From Petrosia ficiformis (taxonomy: Eukaryota; Porifera; Demospongiae; Haplosclerida; Petrosiidae): 64,000 bases of DNA. Below are positions 30,720-44,200 of this stretch, one piece after another (positions within the stretch are counted from its first letter, which is position 1; each line of letters opens with the position of its first letter). Location of the stretch: assembly GCA_947044365.1 (NCBI GenBank), contig OX345638.1:10560701-10624700 (forward strand), written 5' to 3'. The position numbers and the translations under genes were made by a program. A model generated the notes under the pieces. It searched no databases. It was not told the origin of the DNA and saw only the letters and a list, made by a program, of their open reading frames with translations.

Positions 30720-32720
30720 CAGCAAAGACGTGAGAGTCTTCATATAATTATGAGACCAGCTCAGATAAAATAGCTTAGTATCAATCTTAAACCTCAAAGC
30801 TACTCCAACTGGTAATTCATGTAAGGCCTGTGTAAATGCAGTAGCAAAGAAGACATTTAAAATGTTTGGAGCAATTACACAGCCTTAGCTTCTTGCAGGC
30901 AACCACTAATAGGGAAGGTTTAGACGTTTCTCCTCATATTTTAAATACTCTCATGGTGTCTGTATGAAACCTCCTAATGATGTTTACTATTGTAGAGGAA
31001 ACTCCAAGCTTTGGCAAGAATTCCTACAAAGCAGGGCAATTGACTGTATCATATCTTTTAGCCAAATCAACAAAGATGGTAAAGAGTAGTTGATTGTGCT
31101 CCCTGCTCTTTTCTGAAAGTGAAGATCATTTCCGTGCAAAATCTGTTTCTTCTGAAGCCACATCACATTTCAGGAAGATCATGCATGTTCAATCAGTGGC
31201 AGCATTCTTGTCATCAGAATTTTGCTAAGGATCTTACCCGCAGTGCACAGCAGAGCTATTCCCCAGTAGTTGCTACAGAGTTCTTTGTCTCCCGAATTGG
31301 AATAAAAACTCCATCTCACCACTCAGCAGTTCAGATCATCTCATAGATGATTCCCTATTTAGAAGTTGTTGGAAGTATTGCTTCCAACAATCCACGATAT
31401 TCACCTTCATGCTTGATATTATCATCACTGCATGCTATTTCTAAGGTACTTCATTCTAAGCTCATTACATCTTTTCAGCAAACTTTCAATCTTTTTGTCA
31501 TTTTAGTCAAACTAGTCCTTAATCCCTTTTTTTTGATATCCAAGTACTACAGTGTCAAAGACTCCCAGGCATCTTCAACTGTACAAGGTGCAGAGTCTAC
31601 CACTTGTGGTATATCAGGTTGTGACTCTGTAACCTCAGACTTAAAGGTCTTCCTCACTATGGGATTGTTCAGACTATCTATAGCAAGCCTCACTCAGGGT
31701 AACTTCTGCTTTCCTAAGGTTCACTTAATGGATAAACTATAGAACAAACGATGATCACACCAGTAATCAGCACTGTTATCTGGAGTCTAAGACCTGATGT
31801 TTGTGATGTTGCCTAACCACAATATGGTCTATCATGTGCCATTTGCTTGACCTAAGATGTTGCCATGTACATGTGTTTGAAGTTGGTGTTGGTAACAGCG
31901 AGTTGAGAAGATGCACAGAGCCCTGCAAGCCACTGACCATTATTTATTTTACAAAGGTCATACTTCCCAATAACTCTAGGCCATGCAACATGGACTCTAC
32001 CTACCCAGGGCATTGAAGTCCCTCATCAATGTTCAATGGTGTGTGTAAGATCTTTTTTTTTAGCCACATCTCTTATAAAGGTCGAATATTTCTTCAGCAA
32101 AATTCTGATTAATAAGATTATAGTACTTACTGCAGCCCATCACACTTCAGCTGGATGTAGTTTCAACTTTAATGCAATTGCCACACCCTGTTCTTGCTCT
32201 TCTCTCAGTTGTTTCACACTGTATAGGTATCAAAACCACTCCATTCAAATTCAGCTTTTTCGGTATTCTAGTTTCACTAAGGACTGCAAGATCGATTTCC
32301 AACCTGTTAAGCTCATGGCAAACAAGAGTAGCACAACCAGGAAGGGTTTCCATTCTGTTTGCTGACTTCATTCATCTAAGATAATGAGATTCAGAATTGT
32401 CCTTATATTCCAGGTTGCTACTCTCAAAGATTGTGACTTATTTACCATTCTTCCAGGGGGTTTTCATCAGGTTGTCAACAGGATTCTGTTAGCACAACTT
32501 TTCTCTGACACCGTCATCATAGTACGTACCAAGTTTCTCACCAGGTTAGAGAGGATCCCTCTAGTTCTTTCTTCTTTTTACTGAGTTTTGTCACAATTTA
32601 TATTTTAGAAGCAACTGAGGTGCGAACCCAGAGGCACCAACCTCCAAAGAGACACTCACCTAGAGGTGAAGGGGTGATCTTTGCAGCTTAGAAGGGGCTG
32701 ACAGCAAAGTCAAAACATAA
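30720..32720 (-). mobile_element. LINE relic, copy 2 (most complete)
   Basis: On the minus strand, endonuclease frames come first: LNRLEIDLAVLSETRIP (32147-32371) and, near 31790-31870, fragments like WH and ID before a TDH-like end. RT pieces follow: NYRGIAL-like near 31250 and FVDLAK...DTVN near 31031-31080, matching the FxDxxKAFDTV motif. Order and strand agree with one LINE running right to left. Many stops and frameshifts make it dead. Confidence 0.65.
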
Positions 32721-32744
32721 CATTCGGGAGCACATAGAGGTGTC

Positions 32745-32935
32745 ACAAATACATACATACATACGTACATATGTATTTACGTACATACATACATATAATA
32801 ATAATTATAATGTAATTATATGTATGTAAGTATGTACATATGTACGTATGATTATCTACATATATTGTACGCACATACCTACATACATACATATAATTAT
32901 ATACATACATACATACTTATGAATTATAGGATGAC
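32745..32935. repeat. (TACA)n / (TACG)n microsatellite
   Basis: Degenerate ACATACAT tetramer repeats between the LINE relic and ABC pseudogene copy 2. The same array occurs at 47376-47570 in the third block; the first block keeps only a short version (about 5215-5260). Confidence 0.8.
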
Positions 32936-32963
32936 CTGACAGCAGTAATAAGATGTTAATGTA

Positions 32964-33969
32964 CCAGATTCCAGTTAAGCCAGGACAGACTATAGCACTA
33001 GTAGGTCCATCAGGCTGTGGTAAAAGTACTGTAGTCTCTCTTATTGAAAGATTCTATGATCCATTCAAAGGTGGAGTCCTTTTAGATTATGTTGATATAC
33101 GAGAACTCAGTTAAGGACTCAATTAGGTATTGTATCTCAAGAACCTATTCTATTTGATACTAGTATATCTGATAATATAAGATATGGTGCTAATCATCGT
33201 GAGGTATCTGATGAAGAGATTATTTACTCTGCAAAGGCTGCTAATATTCATGATTTTATACAATCATTACCACAGGTACATATGTATATAGCAGTATTTG
33301 TTCCTTCTGTTCATATCTATTATCTATGTGTTAATACTATCTATCTTTTTAAGTATGAAAATTATTTATTTGTCCCACTCATTTATCCAGAGATCCAACT
33401 ATGTCTGCTTGATACACAGGCAAGGGTTAAAAATGTTCTAATTCAAGTCTGCAATACAGCTTTCATGCATTTGCAAGATCTTAAGCTATAGTTCACATGT
33501 AGTCTAAAATATGCATGTACATAATAATTACATAATGTTCCTACATTTCATTAGTTTTATGTCTATAGTAGTTATGTACATTCATCTATCTATCCATTCT
33601 TTCAGGGTTATAGTACTAATGCTGGTGATAAAGGCACTCAGTTAAGTGGAGGACAGAAACAAAGAATTGCCATAGCCCGGGCTCTGATCAGAACATCCTA
33701 AAATACTTCTTCTAGATGAAGCAGCATCGGCCCTAGATAGTGAGAGTGAGATAATAGTCCAGGAAGCTCTTGATAAAGCTAGGGAGGGTCGTACTAGTAT
33801 AGTAATAGCTCATAGGTTATCCACTATGTACAGTGCTGATTGTATTGTGGTAATAGCTAATGGTAGTGTTGTTGAGAAGGGTACACACACTGAACTATTA
33901 GCTAAGGGAGGTGTATATTATCAGTTACATCAACATCAACACTTGATAGGAGACGAGGAGAAATATTAG
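32964..33969 (+). pseudogene. ABC transporter NBD, copy 2
   Basis: Exon A (about 32964-33275) has an intact PGQ and Walker [11 protein letters not shown] 10-bp deletion after RELS near 33110 shifts the frame into TAA. Exon B (33606-33969) has LSGGQ, Walker B LLLDEA and AHRLST, but an extra base near 33694 (reading AGAACATCC) breaks the frame. The stop is three bases later than in the other copies. Clearly a pseudogene. The intron has lost most of the tetramer repeat. Confidence 0.8.
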
Positions 33970-34596
33970 GAACTTTCTAATTACATAATTATTATTAATA
34001 TTTGAACTTTTGAACACTTCAACTATTTCACTTGCTGATGTTAAATGATTTTGTCACTTCATTACTTTTTTTGTTTGAGAAATAATTAATTTTTCGCATT
34101 AATTACTACTGTTCGTAATTGTTGATCTGATCCTAATATCACTACTAATGATGTTATTGAGCTACTACTAAAAGCTAATGTTGATCCAAACATTCAAAAC
34201 ACATTGGTAGTAACAACTGTTTATAATACCTGATAATAACTACATGATTCAATGGAACAGTTGTCTATAGACTCTATTGTTTGATGATCTGTTATAATGA
34301 CTGACAATAACTACATGCATATGGTTCAATGGAACTGGGATACATAGACACTATGGTCCAATTTTAATGGAACTGTGGTCGATAGACTCTATGACTCTAT
34401 GCTTTAACAGAACCATAATTCCTAAACACCATGGTTTGATGATTTGGAGATGGTATTAATTACATACCTAGAAACCTCATCCAATTAAGCTTATATGAAA
34501 TATTGTGCAATTATGTTAATTTTATGTTTAAAAACAGAAAAAATAATAATTATAACAACAAAAAGTAAAAACTAATATCACAAATATTAGTATTTC
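33970..34596. other. Inter-gene spacer
   Basis: Paralogous to 6258-7191. Holds the ankyrin relic at 34153-34200 and otherwise only AT-rich sequence with no supported gene. Confidence 0.45.
34153..34200 (+). pseudogene. Plus-strand ankyrin-repeat relic
   Basis: Reads VIELLLKANVDPNIQN, preceded in the same frame by DPNITTND. This is a clearer ankyrin fragment than its copy at 6428-6475. It has the opposite orientation to the Death-ankyrin genes. Confidence 0.5.
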
Positions 34597-34698
34597 TTAT
34601 TTCTTCTTTTCTTCTCTTTCTAATATTTCTATTATTTCTCGTTTAGACATGAGTGACGATGGTGCATTACGTGCCCACTCTAGAGGTGATTGTTCCCA
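34597..34698 (-). CDS. Gene 2 last exon: terminal ankyrin cap and stop
   Basis: 102 bp, phase 0 entry. Encodes WEQSPLEWARN, then KREIIEILEREEKKK and TAA. It is three codons longer than the gene 1 counterpart. Confidence 0.65.
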   Translation of the reverse strand, partial: WEQSPLEWARNAPSSLMSKREIIEILEREEKKK

Positions 34699-37600
34699 CT
34701 GTGTTATAATAATAATTATGTCTTATGTAAGTAATTACTAACATAATTATTATCATAGTCATTATAATAATTATTATTATCATAATATATCTTAAGATAA
34801 CTATATATAGTTTGTGGATACTAATTATATCATATTTTTATTGAACTCAACAAATCACTAATATTAATACACATATTGAGATTACTATGAACATGAGATT
34901 ATTATAATTAATATCACCAAATTGAATATATCTAATATATGATTCCACAAACAATAGTTATCTTAAGATACTAATACTATTATAATGAATTATCAAATAT
35001 CAGTTATACAATGGAACCTATATTACCATTAGGACACACATCAATGATTATTATAATATTTATTATATGAAATTATTAATCAAATATATGATATCATTTT
35101 GAGACATCTGAATGATGTTATATTATAATCATATCATAATAATCATTTGTAATATAATTTAATATTATTAGGTAAACATGAACCAATCACTTACTTACCC
35201 TATCCTTTACATGAATATCAGCACCATGTGATAATAACACTTTCACAATATCAACATAACCACTCTCAGATGAAAAATGTAAAGGTGTTCGTCCATCCTG
35301 TAGTAATAACAATCATTAGATACTTGTAATATCTTGTGTTTATGATAATAATAATAATAGTTAATTAAGTAGTTATTAAAGTTATGACATCATAACAGGT
35401 TACTAGTTAATAATAATTATAACAATTATATATTACAGATATACATTAGCTATGTAATTAATTATATAATCAATACATAAATTATAATACATAATATTTA
35501 TTTACTTACCACATCCTTTACATGAATATCAGCACCATGTGATAATAACACCTTCACAATATCAACATGACCCCTCTTAGATGAGAAATGTAAAGGTGTT
35601 CGCTGAGTCTGTAGTAATAACAATCATTAGATACTTGTAATATCTTGTGTTTATGATAATAATAATAATAGTTAATTAAGTAGTTATTAATGTTATGACA
35701 TCATAACAGGTTATTAGTTAATTAATAATAATTATAACAAATATATATTACAGATATACATTAGCTATGTAAATAATTATATAATCAATACATAAATTAT
35801 AATACATAATATTTATTTAATATTTACTTACCCCATCCTTTACATGAATATCAGCAGCATGTGATAATAATACATTCACCACATCAACATGACCACTCTT
35901 AGACGAGTAATATAAAGGGGTTAGTCCATCCTGTAGTAATAACAATCATTAGATACATTGTACTTGTAATATCTTGTGTTTATGATAATAATAATAATAG
36001 TTAATTAAGTAGTTATTAAAGTTATGACATCGTAACAGGTTATTAGTTAATAATAATTATAACAAATATATATTATAGATATACATTAGCTATGTAATTA
36101 ATTATATAATCAATACATAAATTATAATACATAATATTTATTTAATATTTACTTACCTCATCCTTTACTTCAGTATCAGCACCATGTGATAATAACACTT
36201 TCACAATATCAACATGACCACTCTTAGATGACCAAAGTAAAGGTGTTTGTCCATCCTGTAGTAATAACAATCATTAGATACTTGTAATATCTTGTGTTTA
36301 TGATAATAATAATAATAGTTAATTAAGTAGTTATTAAAGTCATGACAAACAGATTAATAATTACATATAACAAATATATTATATTACAGATATATAATAG
36401 CCATGTAATTAATTACAATTAAAATCCTATATTTACACATAATACATGTGATACTACAAATATTCATTTCAATACAATATCAAGTAGTTTGTTAATCAGT
36501 ATTGATGGTATTGAGTATGATACTGATATTTGATATTACACATATTACATGTGTTCATATTAGCTTCAGATTTCATATAAATTCTGTTTAAAATGGTATA
36601 ACATAGAGCTAGGTGTTATAGACCTGTATCAGTATCACTATCAATACTTGGACATTACTCAATACCAGAAGTTTCAGATGTGGTATTGAAGTATTGAGTA
36701 TCTTGATATCATATCACTCATCACTAACATATATATCACAAGAGTTAGAATTAGCTCCTACATGTACTATACAATATATTACTGTGTGTGGATATAATAA
36801 CTCACCAACCAATGTTTCTTATCAGGGTTAGCACCCTTGTTCAACAATATTTTACATTCAAATACATTTTGATTCCTCACTGCTTCATACAGATCATCAT
36901 CCTATAGTAATATATGAATATAGATATATAATTATTATCATATAACATAATACATACTAGTTTATACTGTTCCTCTTTTGTGAGTGTTTCTGATGATTTT
37001 AATTCTAAATAATTATAAAAGATGAATATAAGAAATGATATAGTATGTTACATGTTATTATACTAGAGAACAAACTAATGATTAACAGTATAGAAATATT
37101 ATTTTAAAATCATTTGAGGCTTCATGAAGTCAATCTATCATTATTATTATTACAGTATTCAGAAGCTTACTAACCCGAGCGTAGGCGGAGGGTTATAGTA
37201 ATCGGTTTGTGTGTGTGTGTGTGTTCCCACTAATCTTTGCAACGGCTTACTTTTGAAGATTCTTGGTCACTGCGAAGGAAAGAGCACACTAGGTCTACTG
37301 CGAGATTCAAGCGATTTGCAAGAAAACTCTTCGATGGAAAAGATACAGTCGTGCAAAGTCGAAAAGTAGTCATCTGTCGCCATTGTTACTCAATCACACC
37401 TATGTAGATTTAACGTTGTTAATTAAATTGGTTAATTCGAACGTAGGTGGAAGTTATAGTAACGAGGAACGCCCATGACGTCCTGTTTCATATAGTAGTA
37501 TCTTTTTAGCGAGGGTTCTGCACTTTTAGTGCATTCATTTAATGAAGTAAATTCACAAAGTTTATGTACAATATGTTATGTAATAATAATATTTAGTGTT

Positions 37601-38216
37601 TATTATAATTACCTTTACCTCTTTTATGAAGTTCCTCCTTCAACTGTCTAATTTCTTCATCTCTTTCTGTGACCTGTGAGGTCACAGCTAGCAGTTCCTC
37701 CTTCAACTGTCTAATTTCTTCATCTCTTTCTGTGACCTGTGAGGTCACATCTAGCACTTCAGAAGGTTCCTTCTTCAACTGTCTAATGACTTCATCTCTT
37801 TCTGTGACCTGTGAGGTCACAGCTAGCAGTTCCTCCTTCAACTGTCTAATTTCTTCATCTCTTTCTGTGACCTGTGAGGTCACATCTAGCACTTCAGAAG
37901 GTTCCTTCTTCAACTGTCTAATGGCTTCATCTCTTTCTGTGACCTGTGAGGTCAAATCCAATATCTTCTTTTCTGCTACTTTTGCTGCCACTTTTGATTC
38001 ATGGTGAACTAAATGAAATTGAGGAGTAATAATAATTGTGTATTTCACGTATTTAATCCTCTATTTTGGAAAAATTTCATAAAATTAAATGTTTTATTTA
38101 ATATTATTTTCATATTATAACCTCTCGTGAATTAATAGTACTTTTTTCTGTTTTTCATTAGCTAACTGCAATACCACACACAATGAATGAATCCTTATAT
38201 ATATAATTTATATGTA

Positions 38217-38277
<61 letters not shown>

Positions 38278-41200
38278 TAATATATAATTATAGTATTGTT
38301 GAAAAATCACAGTACAAATTGTGCAGTGTTATAAACAAGCCACTGAAGTAAAGTTGTAAAAATCTGAAATAAGATAAAATTACGGATAAAAAAGGATCCC
38401 TCTGATTGCTTTGTCAGAAATCCAACCACCTATTATTGTTCTATTCTCCTTATGTTTTAATGGTTCTTGTATAACGCTTACAATGTAATTCAACCACAAT
38501 AACTATGATTTCTACCTGCTGGTCTGCTGTAGCTCAAGCACATGTTCTTGTATGTGCCATAACTAATAATTGACTGAGCCTCTCTGAATGACACAACTTC
38601 CTTATCTTTATATGCCACATGTTGATATATGTGACACAAGCTTACATACTAATATAGGTACAATCCCGTGGAAAGCAATCATAGATTTCACTATAGAAGT
38701 TTCTTTTAATTATGAGAAAATAACACTATTGGTAGTGAGGAAGGATCAAAGTGATTTGGCTGTTATCAGTTATATAAGCCTTCTGAATAAAATGATGAAC
38801 TTAATGTTATATGCTCACCTTCTGTAGGGACTGGCAAATCAAATTGGGTATCAACATCCTTACATTTCTTTTCCTCAGATGTTAGCTCTAATATCATCCA
38901 TTCATCCTTTTTCTCTGTTAGCTTGCTCTTCAATTTATTTTTCTCAGACATCTCCTGATATAACTCCTCCTCTATAAAGAGAAGAAATATTTTATACAAT
39001 AAGCTATGATATTGCTGAAATGACAATCATGCTTTGCTACATCCTGTAATACTATTGGGAATACTATTTATAAAACTCACCTTCAAGAAGTATCTGTTCT
39101 TTGTCTCCTTTTTGCTCACCTTTAGCCTCCTGTAAATCCTCCTTCGAACGCAATGCTTCATCGTGCACTACTTCCACTAAATTCACATATAAAGTAATAA
39201 TAATAGTTCTGATTAATATTCAGTAGTTAGAGTAAAATGTATAAGCAAACCATTAAAGCAAATTTGGAAGTATATTCCCATCTGACAGCACTATTGTGGG
39301 ATTTGCTCTCATCATTTAAGCTTTCTAAACAAGATTTGAAACTTAATGTTATATGCTCACCTTCAGTAGGCACTGACAAATCAAATTGGATATCAACACC
39401 CTTAGACATTTTTTCTTCAAATGTTATCTCTGATACCAGCCCTTCATCCTTTTTCTCTTGTAGCTCACTCTCTAGTTCATTTATCTCAGAATCCTTCATC
39501 TCATGATATGACTCCGTCTCTACATAGTGAGAAATAATGTTAGATATTTTCTTGGTATTCTTGTGGATATGGGCATTTCGGAGAGGATCTATGTAAATAT
39601 ATTAAAAAGAATGTCGACATAGCATGTCTAAAAACTCAAACAGTGTAATAAAGTTGAGTATATTGGGTTATTTTTCACTGCCTGCCTAGATCATGATGGA
39701 CAAAACCATTGGCTTAAGCTTCGCTGTATGAGTTAATTAGCATAAAATTGTCTGTTTGTGACTATATGAAAACAAATAAAAATTCTGTAGCAAATATTTA
39801 TCACCTTGTTTTTTGGAGGGAAGAGAAGAAGGTACATCATCTTGTGTATGTGAGACATCTGTGAGAAATAAATGAGTTTCATTCATTATCATAATAATTA
39901 TAAATTATGTGTGATAATTATAATTTTCAAAAGGTCTACGTAATTAAATTTTTGTGGCATCCGCTTTCCACGAGTTTAATTATATTTGGTCATGTCATAT
40001 GCACATTGAATACATAGTTAAGGAAGTTGCGTCATTCCATATTTCGGGGGACTTGGTCATTTAATGACAGTGTGTAATCAGGGTGAGGGGTAAATGACGT
40101 TTTAATTATAGGGGCTACCAACAGTTTGAAAGATATTAATTAAAGCAAATGTTACGCTAACAATGGCCCAAACTTGTATGACTAAAACAATAGGTAGCTG
40201 AAAACGTTCAGCTCTGTATAACTACTACATCATTCTCATCCCAATACATCAATAAAGACGCAAAATAATTGACCAAATTTATTATGAATAATTAATTAGC
40301 ACAAACATTTTCTACCCTTTGTGCAAAGTCAGCCATGATTAATGAATGCTAGACACCACAAAGCAATCATAGGGATATGTTTTTCTCTATATATCTTGTT
40401 ATTTGTAAGATTGATTGGTGGGTATAGATTACACCCTCCATGGCATAGAGCTTAGTAGAGCATGAAAGGATCAAATATTAACTTATGTGTTTATAACGAA
40501 GCATAAATTTTCTTTTTTTGCTTATTATTCAGTTGAGGTTTCATATGCACGACAGTTATTATGGCCTGTATGATTGTTTTCCTACTGATTCGAACTATAT
40601 ATATTAACATGGTTATATCGGTTATGCAAGTGTACGTTGTCTATGTAGTTAAAGAAGTTACATCATTCTGAGGGTTTTGGTCAATTAATGGGAATGGCAC
40701 ATAAAAATAATACGTCCTTGAGTAGTCTCATGTGGCCGACGTATCGCTAAAATGAGGAAACGTTTGGGGAAATTGTGATAGAATTTGTTTCAGGCAGGAA
40801 TGTAATAATTGTCAATAATTAATTGATGAATTCCTGTGACACTGTGTGAGTGGGCTTTTGAACAACTTTAATATGTATATTATATCTTTACAATTTGAAA
40901 ATGCTCAGGCTTCTAACTTACTTTGTTGGGTAGAAGATATTCTAAGAAAGCTGCAGATACCAGAATGGTTGTTTTTTATTGCAGAAATATAGCAAGGCAA
41001 GTGTTTGAATGTTCTGTAGACTCCAGTTACACTATAATAAACTTGTTTGTGGTGAAAGTCATATGACCAAATGAATTTCATTGACTCTGCAACAAATCTT
41101 CCAGCAGAAACAAAATCTGTTACAGTTTCCCCCAGACATTTCGTCATTTTAGCGATATGTTGGCAGAGTGAGACTAGTGTTCAAACTACAGATCACAGGA

Positions 41201-44200
41201 CGACTCAGGAAGAATTGCTACTAGTTGTTGCATATTCCAGATAAGCAGTATAAAGATGATGTAAGAATCTTTAACAAGTAAATATAATAAGTGTTTCAGC
41301 TTCAGACACGAAGAAGTCCTTATTTAGAACCTTGAAGGAGTACTTGCAGAGAGTCAGAGAAACTAGTGCTATCAGCAATGATTGATACATTCTCACTGGA
41401 AAGCAATCATAGGAATAATGTGGAAATATTGACGGTGGTATATATTGACAGTTTGCTGTTCACCGAGTAGTTGATGAATTAAATTTTGGGGATTAATCAC
41501 AGATGTCATGTATATAAATGATTGTATTTTTAAAGTCCTTTGATATTTTCAAAAACATTACTCAAGGCAGTCTACTTAAATTTGCTTTAAGCTAATGCGC
41601 ACATTGAAGCTATACAAATAAACCAATCCAAAGGTATAAGCGATTGAATTGACAAAGACGCTAAGTGTGGGTGTTGGCACTGATAACTGCACTTGCAAAC
41701 ACTCGCCTTGCTGCTTTCCTCCCACTAATGAAGCATGGTTTTGGTATCTGTGACTTTCTTAGAAGGCAGTGTTGTTTTAGTTAACTAAAACTATAACTGA
41801 AAGCCCTTTTAGTAAGGCATTATGACTTTTAGATAGCTGAACTATAACTAAATTACAAGTCTATTGTAATAACTATATCTAATTTAAACAGAAAATGTCC
41901 AATAATGGCCAATTTTAGTTATTTAACTAAAACTAAAACCCTTTTAGTAAGCCTAGTATCATTTTAGTTAATTCATTATAACTAACTTGCAGGAAACTCA
42001 ACACTATCAGAAGGTTCTCTGTCTAAGTAAGTAAGTAGGTAAAAGGTCTGTGCAGTGTAAAATGTAAAAGTTATGAATGTAAGTAAAAGTGTGGGTGTTG
42101 CCCTTTGGACTACTATATAAGCTTTCAAGCACTCGCCTATCGGAAAAAGGTTTAGATCGCCCATGTGCATTAGTGGATTAATTGGTGAATTTTAATTTAA
42201 TGGTTTGAACTCCAAACCCCCCAACTACTACAAAAAAAACACCAATATCTTGTTACAATAATAGTTCTGAATCTTCCTAAGAGTATTTCAAGGACTTTTG
42301 TAATAATTGCAAAAGATAGTCTGAAGATGACAGTAGTTACCTTCCTTGTACTGATTGGAAGTTAAACTCTATGGTCACTCAGTTTTTGAAGTGATCTCCA
42401 TCATGTGACTTATATTATAAGCATGAATGAGAGAGCAGATTTAGCATAGGGTACACTTTTAATTGGGACTCCTATACAAATGGGGCGCACCGAATGCTCA
42501 CCTACTTAATTATTCACACATACTAATCAAGAATTCTTGGTATATAACCCACATAGAGTGACAAACGTTCAGGTTAAAATAATCACAAAATTATCCTATG
42601 CCTCCTAAATTGCTTAGTAATCGGGGCCCTGGGACAAAAGTCCTCCTTGCCCGTATCCATCCCCCTCAATGGTCTCCCTTGTCCAGCCCTCTCAGCAGGT
42701 CTAATATTATATCTATACATACCATGTTCTCTTTTACGGAGGGATCTCTCATCATTGTCTGTTATGCTCTGCCTCATCTGCGTTAAGAGAAGAGAAGACT
42801 ATTATAGTGACAAGTAATGAAGGAGATTTGAAAAACGCTAAAGTAGTTTTTGTTACTAGACATCTTTATGATTACTTTTCCATAGGTCTGATGTATGTTT
42901 ATATCTATATAATATTCTTGTGTCACATACGTGTTTCATACGTAGTTAAGGAGGTTGCATGAGGGGATTAGTCATTTTATGGTCATGGAATGTAAACAAA
43001 CACATGTGTGAGCTACAGCAAGACCAATAAGACGAAATCCACTTAATGCAAACTGTAATTACTATTTGCTATAGCAGAAATACATTTGCAAACCCTGTAC
43101 AAGAACTGTTAAAAATGACACAGAATTGAAAAACAAGTAACTATATAGTTACTCAATTCTGTGTCTGCAAAGGGTGTGGCTACCCAGGCTAGTGTTATAA
43201 TTATAATGATATTCATAACAATGATAATTATATTCACAATACAAGAATGCAGTAATTAACTGCCCCACACATCTAAATGTGCAGCAGAACAGGTTTAGTA
43301 TATGCATGTCTGCAGACCCTTCCTCCTGCAAGTCAAAGATGTGGCTATGCCAGACTAAATATGCTATTGATTTCAGACATGAGGGAATCATTTCAGACAT
43401 GAGGGAATCGTCAGCAAATATGGCTTCTTGTTTCATGAAGTTATTTATAACAATTAATGCTATTAATTTTATTGCTGCGCAATATTACCATGATAATGTT
43501 ATATAAATATATTCACCTCGAGCTCTGCCGACAATGAATTATACACAGAAGGGTGATAACACAACAGAGATAGCATGTGTCTCTGGTAACTAGTAGCACT
43601 TTGCTTCTCTTCTCTTGTCATTAATATCGGTAATTTCCACATGTAATTGCACACGTCCATATCACAAATATTAAATTAGAAAATGTTGATATATCGATAA
43701 CCAAAATAAATATTAGGTGGAGGGAGTGGAAGCAGCACACACCCATAAATTTCACACTCTCATAATAATAATTATACGACATGGTGTATATATATAGTGT
43801 GAAACATTGCGACCCTTAAAAGACGGGTATCAATTCTGGAATTACTATTATCAAATCATAAATCCACCATGAATATATGAATTATTCTTAATAATTATTG
43901 AGATATATTGCCCACGACTACTGCTATTAGCACAAGGTCATTACTTATAAATAATTACCTGTTTAGGTGGTTCATCGTGTGGAAAATCACGGAAATCATC
44001 AACTTGTGGCATATCTATGAGAAATAAAATGTCTTCTGTTATTAATCGTTAATTATTAGTTTATTTTGGAGCCCATAATGATAGAAAGTGGAAGAGTATA
44101 ATTCCACTTTCTATCATAATAATATTATGATCCTGGTTTATGATGTAATATAAATTTTGCATAGTAATAAACTTTAGAGTAGAGTTGGTACTACAACTAC

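Larger units (their letters stand above)
39859..43958. other. Large intron of gene 2
   Basis: No supported exon. It holds a MITE-like segment (41766-41985), an inverted relic of domain X (42720-42850), inverted pieces around 'actcaattctgtgt' (43115-43165) and sequence near 43460-43958 that repeats gene 1 around 23650-24083. Short open frames at 40905-41147 and 41982-42170 are not recognised and have no splice context. Confidence 0.45.

Noticed and set aside
37669..38007. Plus-strand Ser/Thr/Val-rich 112-codon frame
   Set aside because: Antisense of the coiled-coil exon; its length is due to the repeat structure.
40905..41147. Minus-strand 80-codon frame in the gene 2 intron
   Set aside because: No family resemblance, no compatible splice phase, no paralogue in genes 1 or 3.
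42598..42786. Plus-strand 62-codon frame as an independent gene
   Set aside because: Its end is part of the domain X relic; the first part has no resemblance or splice context.
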